From: Norana najaformis
Taxonomy: Eukaryota > Annelida > Clitellata > Crassiclitellata > Hormogastridae
Direction: 5' to 3'
DNA length: 64,000 bases
NCBI GenBank assembly: GCA_964023275.1
Contig: OZ029918.1
Location: forward strand, 34,382,471-34,446,470
Part shown: positions 57,037 through 64,000 of the stretch, piece by piece
Layout: each line of letters begins with the position of its first letter
Position numbering within the stretch: position 1 is the stretch's first letter
The notes under the pieces: generated by a model
What the model was told of the DNA's origin: nothing
Seen by the model: only the letters and a program-made list of their open reading frames with translations
Databases searched by the model: none
Translations under genes and position numbers: made by a program

Positions 57037-59483
57037 CGTGAGATCCGTGGCGAATTTCCAGCTCGGCGTTCTTGTCCCAGTTCTCTTTGAACATGATCCT
57101 CGACAGAACCCGGTTTCGAACCCCTTCGGCTGAACGATCCAGTCGCTCCAGCCAAGCTCTATAAAAATAGATCAATTAAAAATCAATCGATCGATTGATG
57201 CAGGGCACAGTTGTTCCGAGATCCAAGAAAGTTAAGCCCAACTTACTTAGTACTTAGTCCTTCCTGTGCAGGTCTGCACATCGGGCAACGCAGCTTCTCC
57301 ATTCATCTCTGTCGACCGCCCGTCTTCCTGTCTCATCCCACGACATCTCCAAACATCCAAGATCGTCTCTGATGGTCTCTGGCTAGTTCTTTCTTCGTGT
57401 TCCCCTCCTCCGATTTCCTTCAGGAATCCAGTTCATTGCTTGACTGGGTCGCCTATCTCTGTCCATACACGTGTCACGATTGGGTCGCCTATCTCTGTCC
57501 ATACACGTGTCACGATTGGGTCGCCTATCTCTGTCCATACACGTGTCACGATTGGGTCGCCTATCTCTGTCCATACACGTGTCACGATTGGGTCGCCTAT
57601 CTCTGTCCATACACGTGTCACGATTGGGTCGCCTATCTCTGTCCATACACGTGTCACGATTGGGTCGCCTATCTCTGTCCATACACGTGTCACGATTGGG
57701 TCGCCTATCTCTGTCCATACACGTGTCACGATTGGGTCGCCTTTCTCTGTCCATACACGTGTCACGATTGGGTCGCCTATCTCTGTCCATACACGTGTCA
57801 CGATTGGGTCGCCTATCTCTGTCCATACACGTGTCACGATTGGGTCGCCTATCTCTGTCCATACACGTGTCACGATTGGGTCGCCTATCTCTGTCCATAC
57901 ACGTGTCACGATTGGGTCGCCTATCTCTGTCCATACACGTGTCACGATTGGGTCGCCTATCTCTGTCCATACACGTGTCACGATTGGGTCGCCTATCTCT
58001 GTCCATACACGTGTCACATGTCCCATCCATTTCAGTCTTTTCTTTCTGATCATATTCTCTATATCTTCATGTCTTGTCCTTTCTCTTATAGTTTTATTTG
58101 ATATCTTATCGCGCCAGTAAATGTGCAGAATTCTTCTCTTTCATGCTTTTCCAAGTACTGTCCAGCGCGCTATCATCTTCAAAGTCCAGGTCTCTTAACC
58201 TATCGCCTTTTATCCATTTCAGTCCAGTGTTTCTGCCTCCCGTCTCTCTCGACATCACCCGATCCACAAACAGCGCAAAATCATCGGTGACAAAGCACAT
58301 CTCTGACGCACGCCAGTTACCACTCACCCACTTCTCCCTCGTTTCTCACAGCGCATCGACAGCCATCATAAAAGCTGTTGATGACGTCAATATCTTAATT
58401 GGAATTCCATAATTCTTCATTATTATCCATTAACATGGAGCCCAAGGCGACGGCAAAAGACGATTGCTCGAATTTCCTTTTGCGATTCGCCCGCCTGTTT
58501 CAGTTGCAGTTCTATCGCATTTCCCAATAACATTTCTCTCTGGTTTTATGAAATATGACTTTTAAGATGCTAATGTCGGTGAATAATTATGGAAATAAGT
58601 CTTTAATCAACAGACTTGGTGTGAACAGAGAAACAGTGAACGCTGTCAGACTCCATGTAAATAGTACTTCGCGTCCAATGAAGAGATTGTTTCAGTTTTA
58701 TTTTTCTTTCGTGTTTTGGTTGTGTGGTCGGCCTGCTTTGTGCGAAATCAAGTATCTATTATATCCATAACGGACAGTTTTCATTGCTTTTCCATATCGC
58801 ATTTCCTACTTTATCGTCATCATCATCGTCGTCGTCGTAGTCGTCAGCCTCCTCCTCCTCCTCCTCCTCATCATCATCGGTGTCCTCCTCCTTGTCCTCA
58901 TCACCATCATAATCGTCGTCGTCATCACCATCATCATCGTCGTCGTCGTCATCATCATCTCTTATTGATCCCAAGTCAAGAATGATACATGTTGCGAATG
59001 CTGTGCAGTTGAACGGGATGCAAAGAGTTAACCCAGAAGAAACAAAAGTCCCTTTTAACAAGAGCCACCTATTAACACAGTGGCGGAGAGATGGCTATTA
59101 ACAAAGCGACGTGACGAATAACCATAAAATTAAGTGAATCAAAGTCTGGCTAAAAATAAAGAGATATTCAAATTAAATTAAACTACAAATTCTTTAGTGA
59201 TTAAGAGAAAAGACTCTTAAGCTGCAATAGCAAGGGGCATTTAGAAACAGTTGCATCTGCTTTTTGACTAGATGCAAGTTGGGCATTGAACGAATGCTCA
59301 TAGACTCATAGGGATGGAGTGTCACAAAGACTAACCAGCGCATTTAATAACTTTAAGAAAGGGCTTAAAACGTTTCTATTTAAATTATCGTATGACTGTA
59401 GTTAATTTTCTATTGTCGCCTGAACTTATGTACAGCGCCCTTTTCTTCGGCTTCGGCCGTGTTACGGCGCTATATAAATTGTC

Positions 59484-59582
<99 letters not shown>

Positions 59583-62500
59583 GCATATAACCGCGCGATC
59601 TCCTTAACTTTGCAAGAGGTGCCGTACGACGTAAAGCCGGAAGAAGGATGATTCGATACCTGCGAACGAGATGAACATTTTCTCCAAGGTGCAGTAAGTC
59701 CTTTGGCTATACGTCTGGAGGTCCCTTGACCCCCGACCCGACCTACTTCTTCGAGGCACGTCGACCGTAACGACATCCAGGAAGGTTGGTGGAAGGGTTG
59801 TGACGTTGCCTCCCAGCTCTACGGCGTCACTCGACTCCTGCTTGGCAGATGACATCGGAAAACCCAGCACTGGATGAGGCGACCCTGAAAAAGTACACAT
59901 GTACTTGTTAATTAGCAATCTAGACATTTAATATAGCGCCTTTAAGTCAATCATAAAAGTGTTGCCTACGCTAGCCTAAATGGTGTGAGAGTTCATTAAC
60001 TCTTAATAATTGTTAAATAATAATTTAATTAAATTCTTAAGAATTAAATAATCATTAAATTAAATTCTTAAGAATTAAATAATCATTAAAACATTAAATA
60101 ATAATTAGTAACTTAAGAACAGAAGATTCATCAGTATTAATAATAATTAGTAACTTCTAATGCGCCGGTGTCTAATGCACAACTTTATCACTCTCGACAC
60201 CACCCAATCCACAAACCAGGGCAACATATCAATGCAAGGAATCAACCGATGGCGCACCAAAGCCAAGCCGCAATCAGGTCGATATCCAGAAGATCAGTCC
60301 ACAGGACAGAGAGGCAGCCTACGACGGATAAGCAATTTGAAACATGCAAGTTTTAATTTGAGAAAGAAGTGACTGAGCAGAACGAACAGACGCAGGGACA
60401 GAGTTCCAGAATTTAGGTCCAACAACCTAAAAAATCACGTTCATCAAGAACAGTTCTAGTCTTAGGTATGACCAGGAAAAGACAATCAGATGACCTTGCC
60501 GAATAACTGATTGTGCAACTAAGATGTAATATAGTGTAAAGTACTATGGCTTAGAATAATGAATCTTTTGGTGCCAACTCGTAGGCCTATAAACAATCCG
60601 AATAGCACGGTTTTACAATTACAACTACAATTACGATTACAATCACAAGTGCAATCATGGTGTTCTACCTGCCACCGGCGAGCTGCAATTGATTCTTTCA
60701 AAAACATCGTACGGATTGATGGTTTGGTTATGGGCCTCGACCATGACCTCGAGTCCGTAGTTGCGGTTCGGTCGACGTATCCAGTCCTCGACGGCCCCTC
60801 GAATGTCCAGCCTCATCCAGGTCAAGGCCGAGTTACGATTGATCAGCAGACTGCTTATCAACTTCTTAGCCTCTACACCACAGAGGACACCACACCATTC
60901 AACGCAATACCATAAAGTCAAATTCTAAAATAATTCAATATAAACTGAGATGAGATGATGCAAAATAAAGTAAGCTAGACAAGAGGCTAGGCACATGCAT
61001 ACTTCAGGCATGTGCTACGAAAGAGTGGAGACTGCTTAGAGAAATAGATCATCCTAGGCACACTTACTGGACCCCGAGCTTGAGGAAGACCCAAGACGAC
61101 ATGGATCGATAACATCAAGTCGTGGAATGAATTATCGTTTGACCAGTTATTACAAGAGACGAGGGAAAGAAGCAGATGGCACGAAATTGTCCGTCGTGCA
61201 GCCAAACCTAGGCTCGAGGAAGGTTGAAGACAAGACAAGCCAAAAGGCAAGGCAAGGCAAGGGAAGACAAGACAAGGCAAGGGAAGACAAGACAAGATAA
61301 GGCAAGGCAAGATCAAGTGAGGTAAGGTAAAGCAAAGTAAAGGTTTAAGTAACGAATTCTTTGCATCCACTGATATCACCTTTGAGTTACTTGGTCAACA
61401 CGTTTAAGCCGCCGTTGTGTGATCTGAGAAGTTAGTTCTTCACGACCAGTTAACACCAACTGGTCTATCCGGCGCACAGCATATGTGCTCTAGTTCGGCT
61501 CCGAAGAAAATCCTCTGTTACTTCACATTAGCTGCGGGCCATCAAAGCATTGGCCAAACACTGTCCCTATTTTGAAAATTTATCCTGTACGTCGCTTTAA
61601 AAACCTCTTTCATTCTCATATTATTCGCCAGATAGCGCTAGTGTTTATAATCGCATACATACAGCCAGAACATGCATGCGTCTAAGCCTATCATTATATA
61701 GAATCGTCTCCTACCTTTTCGGTTCCGCTTGACTGGTCGCGTGTAAGAGTAGACTGAGATTCTGATAATTGCATCTTCGCTGACCCCAGATGACCTTCTC
61801 CGCTTCGTCGTTACGTCATCTGAAACAGGAGCGACGTCTGTACCAGACATTCAAGATCAGACACTCTGAGAAAGCACCATAGGTCTCGTAGAAAGTGGGT
61901 CGAGGTAGATGTGACGCCTCCATAACATAACACACAGCATTGCAAAATTGCCACTAAAGTATCCAACTATGGGATAAAAATACTAAAACTAATAATAATA
62001 AAAATAATAATCCCTGAGGGCATAAAAGTTAAGTCAAGGGGTGAAGCGCACAGATATTTATGAAATCTCCACATAACGGCAAATAGCCTTGATTTAGCAT
62101 AATAATAATAATTATTATTATTATCAATATTAATATTAATGTTAATAATAATATTAGAAATAACAATAACAATAATATTAATACAGTGATAGAGACTCAT
62201 AGTGCTTTCTCAGTTAAAAGCTGTCATCTTTTGCAGCACTTTCTCTCAGCAGCAGCAGCAGCAGCATCATCATCAGCAGCAGCATCAGCAGCAGCATCAG
62301 CAGCAGCATCAGCAGCAGCAGCAGCAGCACCATCAGCAGCAGCAGGGGCAGCAGCAGAGGCAGTAGTAGCAGTAGTAGTAGTAGCAGCAGCAGCAGTAGC
62401 AGTACCAGTAGTAGCAGGTGGTAATAACACGTGTTTGGTACCGGTGTTGGTTTTCATTCGGAGCCGGAGGTTGGCAACTGACAGCTTCGTCTCGCGATGT

Positions 62501-62597
62501 CTGTTCGTCGGTTCAATTGGCTCAACGGAGAAGTGAAGTCGCATCTCGTCCGACTTCTCCTCCGCCCATGAACTGTCGCTGTTGCGAGGCAAGGAAC
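57037..62597 (-). CDS. TGF-beta superfamily ligand, partial, five exons
   Basis: Secreted growth factor by family. Minus-strand exons joined by phase: 62442-62597, 61715-61819, 60669-60872, 59660-59884, 57037-57158. Prodomain: MRLHFSVEPIEP and KLSVANLRLRMK, then AIIRISVYSYTRP, then LTWMRLDIRGAVEDW and NYGLEVMVEAHNQT, the usual arm and 'W..DV..AV..W....N.GL' blocks. The fourth exon carries a basic cleavage region (VPRRSRSGRGSR) and the mature start YCTLEKMFISFA. The fifth reads LGWSDWIVQPKGFETGF, CRGSC, a clear TGF-beta knuckle. 'FISF' in place of 'YVDF' is reminiscent of activin/inhibin-beta, but I would not assign a subfamily. The start and signal peptide lie beyond 62597, probably past the window edge. 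The exon for the CC pair and C-terminal CxC was not found down to about 49 kb. First exon donor is uncertain (see the CAG tract). Confidence 0.85.
57246..58290 (-). pseudogene. LINE remnant in a TGF-beta intron, split by its own minisatellite
   Basis: On the minus strand: RVMSRETGGRNTGLKW, then RLRDLDFEDDSALDST (a mutated 'DLDFADDIAL' catalytic box), then KKRLKWMGHVTRV, the 36-bp array, then WIPEGNRRRGTRRKN and DDLGCLEMSWDETGRR, DRDEWRSCVARCADLH and stop TAA at 57254-57256 with a short TAAG-type tail. These are the RT, 'WxGHVxRM', 'PxGxRxRGRP' and 'DRxxWR' blocks of RTE/I-like LINEs. Stops and frameshifts make it inactive. It lies in the intron between TGF-beta exons 59660 and 57158. Confidence 0.85.
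57445..58020. repeat. 36-bp minisatellite, 16 copies, derived from LINE coding sequence
   Basis: Sixteen units starting tgggtcgcctatctctg and ending cacgtgtcacgat. Only one unit differs (cctttctctg at about 57741) apart from the last. On the minus strand each unit encodes TRVWTEIGDPIV in the LINE frame, which continues into LINE sequence on both sides. Confidence 0.95.
58815..58968. repeat. TCA/TCG/TCC trinucleotide tract
   Basis: Imperfect catcatcgtcgtc and ctcctcctc units; acidic or His-rich frames are artefacts. Confidence 0.9.
59337..59584 (+). mobile_element. L2/CR1-like LINE 3' end with (ATT)n tail
   Basis: The frame SAFNNFKKGLKTFLFKLS ends in a stop near 59402, the usual last residues of CR1/L2 reverse transcriptases. 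The untranslated end has tgtacagcgcccttttc, gttacggcgctatataa and a long (ATT)n tail (59485-59582). Only the last 250 bp remain. Same reverse-transcriptase ending, different tail, as the copy at 17550-17832. Confidence 0.8.
60130..60440 (-). mobile_element. Retroelement copy with (GATTA)n-family 3' end
   Basis: Plus strand begins taacttctaatgcgccgg and gtctaatgcacaac (complement of the family 3' end), then matches-like text gaaggaatcaaccgatgg and gttccagaatttaggtcc often seen in such elements. Lies in the TGF-beta intron between exons 60669 and 59884. Confidence 0.5.
60985..61340 (+). pseudogene. Second copy of the RTE-like LINE 3' end
   Basis: In one frame: GRPKTTWIDNIKSWNEL ... ERSRWHEIVRRAAKPR, TGA at 61225-61227, followed by a degenerate (AAGAC)/(AAGGC) tail. 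It matches the copy at 53776-54015 almost residue for residue, in the same orientation, 7.3 kb away. Upstream of this the match extends only to about 60985, with a stop in frame. Confidence 0.85.
62100..62185. repeat. ATT/AAT microsatellite
   Basis: Imperfect taataa and attaat units with internal dyad symmetry. Confidence 0.85.
62248..62420. repeat. CAG-rich trinucleotide tract beside a TGF-beta exon end
   Basis: About 170 bp of cagcag with cat, tag and ggg interruptions. On the minus strand the TGF-beta prodomain frame stays open through it as Ala/Thr/Asp-rich sequence. Candidate phase-1 donors lie before it (ACACCG|gtacca, exon end 62442) and at its start (CTACTG|gtactg), so it may be intronic or partly coding. 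Confidence 0.85.
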
Positions 62598-62628
62598 CTT
62601 AAAAACCACGACAATAGGTGATAGATAC

Positions 62629-63874
62629 GGGGTTCTGGACCACCCTAGGAGATATGGGGTTCTGGACCACCCTAGGAGATATGGGGTTCTGGACCACCCT
62701 AGGAGATATGGGGTTCTGGACCACCCTAGGAGATATGGGGTTCTGGACCACCATAGGAGATATGGGGTTCTGGACCACCATAGGAGATATGGGGTTCTGG
62801 ACCACCCTAGGAGATATGGGGTTCTGGACCACCATAGGAGATATGGGGTTCTGGATCACCATAGGAGATATGGGGTTCTGGACCACCCTAGGAGATATGG
62901 GGTTCTGGACCACCCTAGGAGATATGGGGTTCTGGACCACCATAGGAGATATGGGGTTCTGGACCACCCTAGGAGATATGGGGTTCTGGACCACCCTAGG
63001 AGATATGGGGTTCTGGACCACCCTAGGAGATATGGGGTTCTGGACCACCCTAGGAGATATGGGGTTCTGGACCACCCTAGGAGATATGGGGTTCTGGACC
63101 ACCCTAGGAGATATGGGGTTCTGGACCACCCTAGGAGATATGGGGTTCTGGACCACCCTAGGAGATATGGGGTTCTGGACCACCCTAGGAGATATGGGGT
63201 TCTGGACCACCCTAGGAGATATGGGGTTCTGGACCACCCTAGGAGATATGGGGTTCTGGACCACCCTAGGAGATATGGGGTTCTGGATCACCATAGGAGA
63301 TATGGGGTTCTGGACCACCCTAGGAGATATGGGGTTCTGGACCACCATAGGAGATATGAGGTTCTGGACCACCATAGGAGATATGGGGTTCTGGACCACC
63401 CTAGGAGATATGGGGTTCTGGACCACCCTAGGAGATATGGGGTTCTGGACCACCCTAGGAGATATGGGGTTCTGGACCACCCTAGGAGATATGGGGTTCT
63501 GGACCACCATAGGAGATATGGGGTTCTGGACCACCATAGGAGATATGGGGTTCTGGATCACCATAGGAGATATGGGGTTCTGGATCACCATAGGAGATAT
63601 GGGGTTCTGGATCACCATAGGAGATATGGGGTTATGGACCACCCTAGGAGATATGGGGTTCTGGACCACCCTAGGAGATATGGGGTTCTGGACCACCCTA
63701 GGAGATATGGGGTTCTGGATCACCATAGGAGATATGGGGTTCTGGACCACCCTAGGAGATATGGGGTTCTGGACCACCCTAGGAGATATGGGGTTCTGGA
63801 CCACCCTAGGAGATATGGGGTTCTGGATCACCATAGGAGATATGGGGTTCTGGATCACCATAGGAGATATGGGG
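62629..63874. repeat. 27-bp minisatellite, about 46 copies
   Basis: Units start ggggttctggaccacc and end taggagatat. The main variants are caccata for caccct and ggatcacc for ggaccacc, scattered in runs. The unit is 27 bp (nine codons), so repeated-peptide frames run the full length on both strands. It lies about 30 bp upstream (gene sense) of the acceptor of the first visible TGF-beta exon. Confidence 0.95.
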
Positions 63875-63879
63875 AGAGG

Positions 63880-63990
63880 TCAGTACCACATCGACCCTGC
63901 TCATTTTTCAATGAATTAATCTGGCGAGATCATTCACCACCGCTGCGCGTTTAATGGTTCCCGTGTACGGACCGTGAATACCGTCGCAAA
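63880..63990 (-). mobile_element. SINE1-type copy, partial, next to the 27-bp array
   Basis: Plus strand accacatcgaccctgc, tcatttttcaatgaatt, gagatcattcaccacc, cccgtgtacggaccg match the complement of the SINE1 body. The 3' end of the element is replaced by the minisatellite. Confidence 0.7.
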
Positions 63991-64000
63991 ACAAAACGTT

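Noticed and set aside
57266..58120. Plus-strand frames with repeated GSPISVHTRVTI
   Set aside because: Antisense of the 36-bp array; the minus strand carries the LINE frame.
62599..63919. Repeated-peptide frames of over 400 codons on both strands
   Set aside because: The 27-bp unit is a multiple of three and stop-free. The array is intronic relative to the TGF-beta exons and has no independent gene signals.

Overview
The window is nuclear DNA from an invertebrate-type animal, most likely a marine bilaterian; the species cannot be fixed from sequence alone. The evidence is spliced genes with GT-AG introns, metazoan protein families (FMR1/FXR, multi-Ig cell-surface protein, TGF-beta ligand), several families of short retrotransposons with 'gcgctatagaa'-type 3' ends, and very abundant micro- and minisatellites. 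Nothing looks bacterial, viral or organellar.

Layout. (1) About 0.7-3.4 kb, minus strand: an unidentified gene with a 367-codon Ser/Thr/Pro-rich exon, one upstream exon and a possible last exon. (2) 4-9 kb: gene-poor, with short-retroelement copies, two of them forming an inverted pair. (3) 9.2-20.6 kb, plus strand: a complete FMR1/FXR-family gene. I could join 16 coding exons into a 689-residue protein with Agenet/Tudor repeats, KH domains, a leucine-rich export-like helix and RGG boxes. Several exon lengths equal those I recall for vertebrate FMR1. A long AT-rich 3' region follows. (4) 24-26.9 kb: nested mobile elements and a palindrome-rich tandem duplication. (5) 26.9-32.0 kb, minus strand: the 3' part of a multi-Ig cell-surface gene. 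Six exons match in phase, and the last encodes a Ser-rich stalk and a hydrophobic anchor. One of its splice donors lies inside a 15-bp minisatellite in which 11 of 13 units recreate the donor. (6) 32-51.7 kb: almost entirely simple repeats and minisatellites, with LINE remnants and one candidate signal-peptide exon. (7) 52-57 kb: short retroelements, an RTE-like LINE remnant and low-complexity tracts. (8) 57.0-62.6 kb, minus strand: five phase-compatible exons of a TGF-beta superfamily ligand (prodomain, basic cleavage region, first half of the mature domain). The start lies outside the window and I could not find the exon for the second half of the cystine knot. An intron of this gene holds a LINE whose own coding sequence has expanded into a 16-copy 36-bp minisatellite. 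The next intron upstream of the first visible exon holds a 46-copy 27-bp minisatellite.

The three recognisable genes do not form a functional cluster that I can see. The main novelty is how tandem repeats and retroelements meet exon boundaries: splice donors inside a minisatellite, a donor at a SINE end, a trinucleotide tract at an exon end, a decayed exon duplication, and a minisatellite born from LINE coding sequence. All splice joins here were made by eye from reading frame, phase, splice dinucleotides and family resemblance; no transcript evidence was available.
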